This document shows, piece after piece, positions 9,100 through 16,601 of a DNA stretch of 64,000 nt. A model generated the notes under the pieces. It saw only the letters and a list, made by a program, of their open reading frames with translations. It had not been told where the DNA came from and made no database searches. This DNA comes from Streptomyces griseoviridis (GTDB taxonomy: Bacteria; Actinomycetota; Actinomycetes; Streptomycetales; Streptomycetaceae): positions 682,001 to 746,000 of the forward strand of contig BMSM01000001.1 of NCBI GenBank assembly GCA_014649155.1, read 5' to 3'. How positions within the stretch are numbered: position 1 is the first letter of the stretch; each line of letters starts with the position of its first letter. The translations under genes and the position numbers were made by a program.

Positions 9100-10590
9100 T
9101 CACTGCGAGCCCCTGAACTCCGGTCCCTCCACGATCAGTCCGGCGACCAGCGCGCCCGACATCCCGGCGTGCGGCAGCCCGCCGCCCGGATGCGACCAGC
9201 CGCCCACGGTGAACAGGCCCCCGGTGCGCGTGCCGTTCGCCGGACGCAGCAGACGCCCGCCCGCCGCGGCCAACGCCGGGGCCGGCACCGCGCCGCCCGC
9301 CGCGCCGGTCACCTCCGCGACGTCCGCCGGGGTGCGGACCTCGTGCCACAGCAGACGGTCACGCAGCCCGGGGACGGCCCGCCCGGCGGCGGCGATCAGC
9401 TGATCCGCCCACGCCTCGGAGCCGGAGGTGCCCGCAGGCACGGTCGCCGTGAGGACGGCCGCCTCGTGGTCGGCGTCCGGTATCAGCGCCGGGTCGTCCG
9501 GCCGCAGCACCGTCACCGTCGGCCGGACCGCCGCCCCGGTCCCCCCGAACAGGGCGTCCAGCTCGGCCTCCCGGTCCGGCGCGTGCACCACCGTGCGGTG
9601 GGCGGCGCCCTCGGGCCGGGCGCCGCGCAGCGCCAGCAGCACCGCCAGCCGGCTCGCCGCGCCGGGACGCGCCGGGACGTCGTCCGCGCCGCGCACCGCC
9701 GTGCCCGCGGTCAGCCGGTCCAGCACGCCGGGCGCCACACCGGCGACCACGAACTCCGCCTCGTCCACCGCGCCGTCGGCCAGCTCCACGCCCGCCGCCC
9801 GGCCGTCCTTCTCCCGGACCGCCGTCACCTCGGTGTCGAAACGGAACTCCACCCTGCGGGCCAGGCACCGCTCGTACACCGCCCGCGCCAGCTCCCGCAG
9901 CCCGCCGCGGACGTACCACGTACCGAAGGCGTGCTCCATGTACGGCAGGACGGCGGCGCTCGCCGGTGCCGTGCGCGGGTCCAGGCCGTGCGCGAGGGCG
10001 TGGCTCTCCAGGAGCGCCGCCAGCCGGGCGTCGCGCAGCTCCCAGGCGCCGATCTCCGCGAGCGTCCCGGCCCGGCGGGTGCGCAGCAGCCGCTTGTGCG
10101 GGACGGCCGGGTAGGGCTCGCGCTCGGCCAGCACCCGCCAGTCCGGCCACAGCGGCTCCTCCAGCAGCGGCCGGCGGGTCCGGTCCCAGGCCTCGCGGGC
10201 CCGCACCAGGAAATCGCCCCAGCGCTGCCCGGCACCCGGGCCGAGCGCCTCGTCCAGGGCACCGACCACGCCCGCGCGGGAGGCGTTGGGCAGTACCGCC
10301 TCGGTGCCGTCCGCGAAGAGGTGCCGGGACGACGGATCGACCTGGACCAGCTCCACGCACCGCTCCAGCGGCTCCTTGCCGGTCTTCACGAACAGGTCCC
10401 GCCAGACCGCGGGCAGCGGCAGCAGACCGGGGCCGGTGTCGAAGGAGAAACCGTCCCGCTCGAAACGGCGCAGCGCGCCGCCGTACGTCCCGGTGCGCTC
10501 GTACACCGTCACCCGGTGGCCCGCGACGGCCAGCCGGGCCGCCGCCGCCAACGCGCCCATCCCGGCGCCGATCACCGCAATCCGTGCCAT
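9100..10590 (-). CDS. Phytoene-desaturase-like FAD oxidoreductase
   Basis: A 496-residue member of the CrtI/amine oxidase flavoprotein superfamily. The N-terminal FAD motif is VIGAGMGALAAAARLAVAGH (residues about 5-24), followed by GGALRRFERDGFSFDTGPGL as in carotenoid desaturases. The C-terminal signature GLFTVGGWSHPGGGLPHAGM is near residues 455-475. The family includes carotenoid desaturases and ketolases and many orphan members. No crtB, crtE or other carotenoid gene is beside it, so I do not call it crtI. The start is ATG at 10590. Transcription runs leftward, away from the TetR gene with a 507-base gap between. Confidence 0.85.
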   Translation of the reverse strand: MARIAVIGAGMGALAAAARLAVAGHRVTVYERTGTYGGALRRFERDGFSFDTGPGLLPLPAVWRDLFVKTGKEPLERCVELVQVDPSSRHLFADGTEAVLPNASRAGVVGALDEALGPGAGQRWGDFLVRAREAWDRTRRPLLEEPLWPDWRVLAEREPYPAVPHKRLLRTRRAGTLAEIGAWELRDARLAALLESHALAHGLDPRTAPASAAVLPYMEHAFGTWYVRGGLRELARAVYERCLARRVEFRFDTEVTAVREKDGRAAGVELADGAVDEAEFVVAGVAPGVLDRLTAGTAVRGADDVPARPGAASRLAVLLALRGARPEGAAHRTVVHAPDREAELDALFGGTGAAVRPTVTVLRPDDPALIPDADHEAAVLTATVPAGTSGSEAWADQLIAAAGRAVPGLRDRLLWHEVRTPADVAEVTGAAGGAVPAPALAAAGGRLLRPANGTRTGGLFTVGGWSHPGGGLPHAGMSGALVAGLIVEGPEFRGSQ

Positions 10591-11097
10591 GCCAGGGACT
10601 TTATCCGCCCCCGCTGACAGCCCCGTCCGCAGGGCCGCTGACCTGCGGCGTCACGGTGACGGCGGCGGCCGGGGGAGTACGGCGGCGGGGGCGCCCGGCA
10701 CCAGGCCCGGCCGGACCGCTCCGAGGGCCGCCGCGCAGGCGTGAGTACGGGTACCTAGGCGGACAGTTGAGTAGCCGCACGGATGGGCGCCGACCTGCGG
10801 AAACGAGAGAGTGGGGACCACGGAGAGGGGGCACGGCCCCGGTACCGGCGACACGGGGCGCCGGAACGGAGGCCGGGCCCGCGATCCGCTCCTCCCGCCG
10901 GCCGAGGCCGACGGGAGCGAGGCACGGGGGAACCCGGAGGACGGCCGGCGGGGGAACGTACGGCGGTCCGACGGGGGATCGTACGGGGGTACGGGGGAGC
11001 AAGAGGGAGCGCCGGTCCGGCGCCGGCCCGCGGGGGACGCGGCCACGGCGGACCGGCGCTCTCCCGTGCGGTGCTCCGCTTCCGGGAACCGGTCCGC
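10591..11097. other. Intergenic region with GAGTA repeats
   Basis: About 500 bases between the TetR gene and the CrtI-like gene, both on minus. The apparent open frames have skewed Pro/Arg/Ser content and no family-like sequence. A less GC-rich island at 10742-10785 has two copies of TGAGTA (10742-10747 and 10768-10773) around GGGTACCTAGGC, which looks like a binding or promoter element rather than coding DNA. No tRNA or riboswitch was recognised. Confidence 0.5.
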
Positions 11098-11709
11098 TCA
11101 CCTGCCTGGGAGCAGCCGGGACAGCGCCGCGTGCACCTCGTCGAGGGAACGCCCCGGCTGGAAGGACTGCCAGTCCAGCGCCGCCACCAGCACCATCCCG
11201 AACAGCGCGGCGGCCGTCAGTGTCACATCGGTGTCCGCCTCCAGCTCGCCCCGGGCCGCACCCGCCCGCAGCACGTCCTCCACGACCGCGACGGCCTCCT
11301 GCCTGACCACCGCCAGCGTGGCCTGCCAGGCCCGGTTGGTACGCCACAGCTCGGCCACGTACAGCTGGGTGAAGGCCGGATAGCGCTCGATGAAGACCAG
11401 GCCCGCGCGGACCATCGCGTCCAGCGCGCCCACGGTGCCGCCCCCGTCCCGCGCGGCCCGCCCGGCGGCCTCCCGCAGGGACGCGGTGAGCAGGCCCACG
11501 CCGTGCCGCAGCAGTTCCTCGAAGAGATCGGCCTTGCCGGCGAAGTTGTAGTAGACCGTGCCCTTGGCGACCCCGGCCCGCTCGGCGATCTGGTCCACGG
11601 TGGTGGCGGAGAAGCCCTGCTCCGCGATGAGGGTGACGGCCGCCTCGTAGAGCCGCTGCCGGGTGACCTCGCGACGGCCGCCGGGCGGGGTGGCGCTGCT
11701 GTTCTCCAT
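11098..11709 (-). CDS. TetR/AcrR-family transcriptional regulator
   Basis: A 203-residue repressor-type protein from the ATG at 11709; an upstream in-frame start would add a Gly/Ala-rich stretch. The N-terminal DNA-binding helix-turn-helix is typical (TRQRLYEAAVTLIAEQGFSA then TVDQIAERAGVAKGTVYYNF, residues about 15-60). The all-helical ligand domain follows. It is divergent from the HEPN gene across 152 bases that contain an 8-base inverted repeat, so self-control and control of the HEPN gene are plausible. The ligand is unknown. Confidence 0.92.
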   Translation of the reverse strand: MENSSATPPGGRREVTRQRLYEAAVTLIAEQGFSATTVDQIAERAGVAKGTVYYNFAGKADLFEELLRHGVGLLTASLREAAGRAARDGGGTVGALDAMVRAGLVFIERYPAFTQLYVAELWRTNRAWQATLAVVRQEAVAVVEDVLRAGAARGELEADTDVTLTAAALFGMVLVAALDWQSFQPGRSLDEVHAALSRLLPGR

Positions 11710-11783
11710 GGCCCCGATTCTCCCGGCCCGCCCGGCCCCGCCCGCGCCACCCGAACCCCTGATCGAGGCAAAAGTCCAGGTCA

Positions 11784-11834
11784 GCACGGATTGTCAGTGC
11801 CATACCTCACGATGGGTACATACGGCATCCGTGC
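11784..11834. promoter_or_regulatory. Widely spaced inverted repeat in the TetR/HEPN divergent region
   Basis: GCACGGAT at 11784-11791 and ATCCGTGC at 11827-11834 are perfect inverted copies. They flank the region where the promoters of the TetR and HEPN genes should lie. The 35-base spacing is long for a single TetR dimer, so two half-site pairs or chance remain possible. Confidence 0.35.
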
Positions 11835-11861
11835 CGTCACACAGACGACAGGAGGTTCGTC

Positions 11862-12395
11862 ATGGCCAACTCCTCCGCGGCCGCCGCCCGCCGGCGCCGC
11901 GCCACCGGCCCTGCCCCCTCACTGACCGGACCGGCGAGCGACGTGCATCCGGTGCTGCGCCGGACCACCGCTCCGCCCGCCGCCCTCGACCTGCTCGCCC
12001 AGGCCCACGCCGGGCTGGACGAGGCCACCGTCCTCGAAACGCCCAACGAGCGGTACGCGCAGGCCCACCTCGCCGCCCTGCGCACCGCCGCCGCCGTACT
12101 CGCCGCCCGGGGCCGGCCCGAGACCACGCCCCGGGCCCGGGCCCGCATCCGCAGCGCCTGGGAGGTACTGCCCGAGATCGCGCCCGAGCTGGCCGAGTGG
12201 AGCGCGCTGTTCGCCTCGGGCGCCCAGCGCCGGGCCCGCGCCGAGGCCGGCATCAAGGGCGCGGCCAGCGGCCGGGACGCCGACGACCTGATACGCGACG
12301 TCGCGATGTTCCTGCGCCTGGTGGAGCGGATGCTCGTCCTCCAGCCGGTCCTCCCGCAGCCCCGTCCGGACACCGGCCGCCCGGACGCCGGGTGA
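11862..12395 (+). CDS. SAV_6107-family HEPN-domain protein
   Basis: A 177-residue, nearly all-helical protein matching the SAV_6107 HEPN family of actinomycetes. HEPN proteins are commonly metal-independent RNases with an R-x4-6-H motif; here RYAQAH (R64 to H69) fits it. The N-terminal 40 residues are basic and disordered (AAAARRRRATGPAP), and the C-terminus is Pro-rich. The ATG at 11862 has a good ribosome site (AGGAGG). It is divergent from a TetR gene and followed 157 bases later by a methyltransferase. RNase activity is inferred from family and motif only; no nucleotidyltransferase partner of the HEPN-MNT type is present. Confidence 0.82.
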   Translation: MANSSAAAARRRRATGPAPSLTGPASDVHPVLRRTTAPPAALDLLAQAHAGLDEATVLETPNERYAQAHLAALRTAAAVLAARGRPETTPRARARIRSAWEVLPEIAPELAEWSALFASGAQRRARAEAGIKGAASGRDADDLIRDVAMFLRLVERMLVLQPVLPQPRPDTGRPDAG

Positions 12396-12552
12396 CCGGG
12401 CAGGGCGGAGGAGGCGATGACTAGGCAATAGGGTGGGAGGCGCCTGAAGCCTTCCCCCTTCCGTGCCGGGCGCCGGCCCGGCGGCCCGAGGGGAGGCAGC
12501 CCGTTCGCTCCGCCGATGCCAGAGGCGGTGCCGCGCCGAGGAGTCAACTGCC

Positions 12553-13314
12553 GTGTCGGACCCGTCGCGCCCCCGCGCTTCCCTCCGTACCGCCGTGGTC
12601 CAGGAGGTCCTCCGGGACGCCCTCGACCGCCGCGTCAAGGCCACGGGGCGGCCGGCGCTGGACGTCCTCGACACCGGGGGCGGCAGCGGCAACTTCGCCG
12701 TGCCGCTGGCCCGCCTCGGCCACCACGTCACCGTCGTCGACCCGAGCCCCAACGCGCTGTTCGCCCTGGAGCGCCGGGCCGCCGAGGCGGGCGTCGCCGA
12801 CCGGGTGCGCGGCGTCCAGGGCGACGCCCACGGCCTCTTCGACGTGGTCGAGCGCGGCGGCTACGACGCGGTGCTCTGCCACGGCGTCCTGGAGTACGTC
12901 GACGACCCGGCCGAGGGCGTGCGCAACGCGGTGGCCGCCCTGCGCCCCGAGGGCGTCCTCAGCCTGCTCGCCGCCGGCCTGGGCGGCGCGGTGCTCGCCC
13001 GCGCCCTCGCCGGGCACTTCACCGAGGCCCGGCATGCCCTCGGCGATCCGGCCGGCCGCTGGGGCAGCGGCGACCCCGTGCCGCGCCGCTTCACCGCCGA
13101 GCAGCTCACCGCACTGGTCGAGGGCGCGGGCCTGACGACCGCCGCCGTCCACGGGGTGCGGGTCTTCGCCGACCTCGTCCCCGGCGTCCTGGTGGACACC
13201 GAGCCCGGCGCCCTGGACGCGCTGCTGAAGCTGGAGGCCGCGGCGGCCGAACTACCGGCCTTCCACTCCGTGGCCACCCAGCTCCACGTGCTCGGCGAGA
13301 CGCGGGGCGCCTGA
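12553..13314 (+). CDS. SAM-dependent methyltransferase (class I)
   Basis: From the GTG at 12553 (GAGGAG nine bases upstream) 253 residues. Motif I is LDTGGGSGNFAVPLARLG (GGGSG at residues 42-46), followed by VVDPSPNALFALE for the SAM ribose acidic residue, QGDAHGL, and CHGVLEYVDDPAEGVRNAVA as motif IV/post-IV. This is a small-molecule-type Rossmann methyltransferase related to the SmtA/CmoM group, but the substrate cannot be read. It follows the HEPN gene on the same strand. Confidence 0.86.
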   Translation: MSDPSRPRASLRTAVVQEVLRDALDRRVKATGRPALDVLDTGGGSGNFAVPLARLGHHVTVVDPSPNALFALERRAAEAGVADRVRGVQGDAHGLFDVVERGGYDAVLCHGVLEYVDDPAEGVRNAVAALRPEGVLSLLAAGLGGAVLARALAGHFTEARHALGDPAGRWGSGDPVPRRFTAEQLTALVEGAGLTTAAVHGVRVFADLVPGVLVDTEPGALDALLKLEAAAAELPAFHSVATQLHVLGETRGA

Positions 13315-13619
13315 CGGGACGGACGGGGTGGGCGGGGTCTGAGCCACCTGGCGGGATATGGCCCTGATCAGCTCGTTGCCCGCACATGGAGTACGCCACA
13401 GGCCCCCCGAACGGAGGCCCGGCGCCGTATGATCGAGGGAGACCGTCCGGCATGACGGGTCGGCCGCTGGGGAATGGAAATCTAGCGGGCCGGGTCCTCC
13501 ATGGCGGGAACCGGTCTGGCCAATTGGCGTAGAGGGGCGGGTTTCACGGGGGCGATTCCCTGCCTATCCTGAAGGGACCCCCCGGGTCGCCCCGGCGACT
13601 GCACGATGAGGAGGACGCC
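13315..13619 (+). promoter_or_regulatory. Intergenic region with candidate promoters for the DUF3040 gene
   Basis: Two -10-like boxes are visible: TATGAT at 13428-13433, and TATCCT at 13565-13570 with TTTCAC 17 bases upstream (13542-13547). The second would give a leader of about 45 bases before the GTG at 13620. Between them, 13470-13490 is noticeably richer in A and T (GGAATGGAAATCTAGC). No riboswitch was recognised. A 26-codon frame at 13452-13532 is discussed under rejected items. Confidence 0.4.
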
Positions 13620-14015
13620 GTGCCGCTCTCGGAGCACGAGCAGCGCATGCTCGAGCAGATGGAGCGAGCGCTGTACGCCGAAGATCCCAAGTTCGCGACA
13701 GCGCTCGAGGGAAGCGGGCTGCGTACGTACACCCGGCGACGGGTCTACCAGGCGGTCGCTGGCTTCCTCGTCGGTATCGCGCTCCTCATGGCCGGGATGG
13801 TCGCCAAGCAGGTCTGGCTCAGCGTGGTGGGCTTCCTCGTCATGCTGGGCTGCGCGGTCCTCGCCGTGACCGGCTGGCGCAAGGCTCCGAAGCCGGGCGA
13901 GCAGCCCGTCGCCGGAGCCGCGCCGCAGGGCGGACGGACCCGCCAGAAGCGGTCGATGATGGACCGCATCGAGGAGCGCTGGCAGCGCCGGCGCGACGAG
14001 CAGGGCGGTCACTGA
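13620..14015 (+). CDS. DUF3040 membrane protein
   Basis: A 131-residue protein beginning MPLSEHEQRMLEQMERALYA, the hallmark of DUF3040, a family found across Actinobacteria near division genes. Residues about 45-64 and 66-86 form two membrane helices, followed by a basic tail (RQKRSMMDRIEERWQRRR). The GTG at 13620 follows GAGGAGG. It is convergent with the transglutaminase gene, with two strong hairpins between. Its role is unknown. Confidence 0.9.
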   Translation: MPLSEHEQRMLEQMERALYAEDPKFATALEGSGLRTYTRRRVYQAVAGFLVGIALLMAGMVAKQVWLSVVGFLVMLGCAVLAVTGWRKAPKPGEQPVAGAAPQGGRTRQKRSMMDRIEERWQRRRDEQGGH

Positions 14016-14020
14016 GACCC

Positions 14021-14041
14021 GGCCGGGCGCGACGCCCGGCC
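14021..14041. terminator. Hairpin after the DUF3040 gene
   Basis: GGCCGGGCG and CGCCCGGCC form a perfect 9-base stem with a CGA loop six bases after the DUF3040 stop. No T-run follows. Confidence 0.5.
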
Positions 14042-14071
14042 GACGCATGACCCCTGACATGAGCGACGTGC

Positions 14072-14115
14072 ACGGGTGAGGGGCGACCACCGGCCGGTGG
14101 TCGCCCCTCACCCGT
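14072..14115. terminator. 44-base perfect palindrome between convergent genes
   Basis: The half-sequence from 14072 (ACGGGTGAGGGGCGACCACC then GG, to 14093) is followed immediately by its exact complement to 14115. It lies between the convergent DUF3040 and transglutaminase genes and should terminate both. Confidence 0.75.
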
Positions 14116-14140
14116 TCGTCCGTTCACCCGTTCGTCCGTA
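14109..14140. repeat. Two tandem 16-base repeats
   Basis: CACCCGTTCGTCCGTT (14109-14124) is followed directly by CACCCGTTCGTCCGTA (14125-14140), differing only at the last base. They sit just past the end of the transglutaminase gene and partly overlap the palindrome. Confidence 0.8.
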
Positions 14141-14143
14141 TGC

Positions 14144-16540
14144 TCAGCTCTCCGCCTGGTCGCCCCGCGGCCGGCGCAGCACGGGCCGGACCGACGCGAG
14201 CCGGTCCCCGAGCGCGGCCCGGCGGGCGGACGCCGCCCAGATCACCCGGACCGCCGACCGCGGGACGAACCGCGCCCGCAGCCTCGTGCCCCGGCCGGCC
14301 GCCGCCCGCAGCCCGGCCGTCACCCGCCGGACGTCCTCCGTCAGACCCGTGACCGGACGTGGCCGGGGAGCGTAGAGGACCTGCTCCACCGCGTCCGCCA
14401 CCCGGTGCACGGCCGCGGCGGCCACCGGGTCGAGCCGTCCCAGCCGGACCACCCGGGCCGCCGCCCTGCGCGGCGTCTGCGACTCCTCCGGCGCGATCCC
14501 GAAGTCCCACGCCGTGTCGGTCAGCTCCCGCCAGGCCGCCAGGGTGCGGGGCGCCGCATCCGCCGCCGAGCGGCCGTGCGCGCCCAGCCGGACCGACCGC
14601 AGCCGGGCCCGCCACAGCAGCGGGGAGAACGGCAGGACCAGCACCACCAGCCCGGCCAGCGCCCAGGCCAGCGACGCGTACCAGCGCGGGCCGCCGTCGT
14701 CCGGGGCGATCGCGGCCTGCGGCGACTCGCTCCCGCAGCCGTCCAGCTTCTTCTCCTGGGCGGTGCAGCTCTCGCTCGCCGACGCCGTGGCCGACGGCTC
14801 CTCGGACGCCTCCCGGGACGGGCGCGCGGCATCCGGCAGCGTGGTGCCCGGAGCGTCCGGCACGGTGTACGGGGGAATGGTCCCCCGGTTCGGAGTCGGC
14901 TCGAAACGGGTCCAGCCGACGCCCTCGAAGTACAGCTCGGGCCAGGCGTGCGCGTCCCGCAGGCCCACGGCCACCGTGCCGTCCGCCTGCTGGGAACCGG
15001 GTGCGAAACCGACCGCGACCCGGGCCGGTATGCCCAGCGAACGGGCCATCGCCGCCATCGCGAACGAGAAGTGCACGCAGAAGCCCTGCTTGTCCTCCAG
15101 GAAGCGGGCGATCGCCCGGGAGCCGCTGCCCGCCTGCACCCGGGTGTCGTACTCGAACCCGCCGGTGAGCGCGAAGTAGTCCTGGAGCTTGACGGCCTGG
15201 TCGTAGGCGTCGGTCGCGCCCTCGGTGACCTCCCGGGCGGTGCGGGCCACGACCGGGGGCAGCGAGTCGGGCAGCGCGGTGTACTCGCGCTCCATCGCCG
15301 CCGAGGGCCGTGGCGCGCCCGCCAGCTGCTCCGCCGTCGGCCGGACCTCCAGACCGCTGACCTCGTACGTCAGACCGCGGGTGTTCTGGCCGTGGTCGCC
15401 GACCAGGGTCATGCCGACCGGCTCGTACCGCCAGGACCCGTCGACCCGTACCCCGCTCGGCGGGTACGGCATCGGCAGCCAGTCCTGGGCATACCACTCC
15501 GCCGCCGTGATCCGGCTGCGGACCTCGGCCCGCTCGACGTCGGGGCCGAGACCCGCCGGGGTGGGGAAGGAGCCGTCCGGGACGGTGGTGATCTGGCGTC
15601 TGGACGGCTTCCACGTGGTGCCGTCGAAGTCGTCCAGGGAGACGATCCGCAGATAGAGGTCCGAGAGGTTCTCGCTCTCGGTGCGGACGGTGAGGACCTG
15701 CCGGTCCTCGTCCACGTTGAGGCTGTCGCGCAGCGAGACCAGCGGGTTCACCGCGGAGATGGTGCCGCCGCCCCCGCCGCCGGAGCCCATGCCCGCGCCG
15801 GTGCCGTCCAGCAGCCCGCCGTCCATCGCCGGCAGGCCCAGCGGCACCACCAGGGCGATGCCCAGCGCGAGCGCGCCGATCCGCCGGCCGGTGCGCACCG
15901 GGGCGAGGGCCCGGGTCGGCTCGGCACCCGGGGAGCGCGGGGCGCCGCCGAAGACCCGGCCCCACTGCGCGAGCCGGTCGCGTCCCTCGGCGAGCAGCAG
16001 CATCAGATAGCCGGCCGCGGCGAGCAGGAACCACAGCCAGTCGGCACCGCCGTCCGACAGCCCCGCGGCCACCGAGTACAGCGCCAGCAGCGGCAGCCCG
16101 GCCGGCGCCGCACCCCGGAACGTCACCGCCAGGGTGTCCACCAGCAGCCCGATCACCAGCACGCCGCCGACCAGCATCAGCCGGATGCCGTCGGACTCCA
16201 GCGGCGCCGGGATCGCGTACCGGGCGATGTCGTCGCCGCCCTGCCGCAGCAGCTCGGCGAAGTGCCGGAAGGTGTCCGGGCCGGGGACCAGCCCGGCGAA
16301 CGACTGCGCACGGGCGAAGGACAGGGTCAGCAGCAGCAGGGCGGTCAGTGCCTGCGCGGCGACGGTCAGCGGCCGGGCCAGCGGCACCCGGCGGGCCGCC
16401 GCGCCCACCCCCGACTGGATCGCCAGCAGGAACGCCGCCTGGAGGATCCAGACCGCCGGATCGACCAGCGGCAGCAGCGCGCACGCCGCCAGCAGCGTGG
16501 CCGCCCAGGCCGCCAGGGTCAGCCGCGCACGGCCGCTCAT
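14144..16540 (-). CDS. TgpA-type membrane transglutaminase-like protein (DUF3488/DUF4129)
   Basis: A 798-residue membrane protein from the ATG at 16540. The N-terminal third has several membrane helices (DUF3488 region). A large extracytoplasmic part with a transglutaminase-like core follows, in which FCVHFSFAMAAMARSLGIPA carries the catalytic Cys (C488) and DAHAWPELYF the His (H531). Then come a Ser/Glu-rich linker, another membrane helix (about residues 615-635) and a C-terminal DUF4129-like cytoplasmic region. It is the last gene of the MoxR-DUF58-TgpA operon, a widespread trio whose exact role is unsettled. All three catalytic-region landmarks look intact. Confidence 0.9.
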   Translation of the reverse strand: MSGRARLTLAAWAATLLAACALLPLVDPAVWILQAAFLLAIQSGVGAAARRVPLARPLTVAAQALTALLLLTLSFARAQSFAGLVPGPDTFRHFAELLRQGGDDIARYAIPAPLESDGIRLMLVGGVLVIGLLVDTLAVTFRGAAPAGLPLLALYSVAAGLSDGGADWLWFLLAAAGYLMLLLAEGRDRLAQWGRVFGGAPRSPGAEPTRALAPVRTGRRIGALALGIALVVPLGLPAMDGGLLDGTGAGMGSGGGGGGTISAVNPLVSLRDSLNVDEDRQVLTVRTESENLSDLYLRIVSLDDFDGTTWKPSRRQITTVPDGSFPTPAGLGPDVERAEVRSRITAAEWYAQDWLPMPYPPSGVRVDGSWRYEPVGMTLVGDHGQNTRGLTYEVSGLEVRPTAEQLAGAPRPSAAMEREYTALPDSLPPVVARTAREVTEGATDAYDQAVKLQDYFALTGGFEYDTRVQAGSGSRAIARFLEDKQGFCVHFSFAMAAMARSLGIPARVAVGFAPGSQQADGTVAVGLRDAHAWPELYFEGVGWTRFEPTPNRGTIPPYTVPDAPGTTLPDAARPSREASEEPSATASASESCTAQEKKLDGCGSESPQAAIAPDDGGPRWYASLAWALAGLVVLVLPFSPLLWRARLRSVRLGAHGRSAADAAPRTLAAWRELTDTAWDFGIAPEESQTPRRAAARVVRLGRLDPVAAAAVHRVADAVEQVLYAPRPRPVTGLTEDVRRVTAGLRAAAGRGTRLRARFVPRSAVRVIWAASARRAALGDRLASVRPVLRRPRGDQAES

Positions 16541-16601
16541 CGGATGCCCTCCCGCGCGAGGGCCGGCACGGACCGGGGGGCCGGCCGGGTCCGTCCGCTC
16601 A

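Noticed and set aside
9100..10590. Calling the flavoprotein crtI and inferring a carotenoid cluster
   Set aside because: No phytoene synthase, GGPP synthase or cyclase gene lies nearby, and the superfamily is functionally broad.
10651..11046. 131-codon minus-strand frame in the TetR/CrtI-like gap
   Set aside because: Pro/Arg/Ser-rich, no ribosome site, no family resemblance, crosses the less GC-rich GAGTA element.
13452..13532. 26-codon frame with GAGGGA upstream, before the DUF3040 gene
   Set aside because: Eight of 26 codons end in A or T (AAT, GGA, CTA), unlike real genes here; promoter-to-frame layout is suggestive but not enough.
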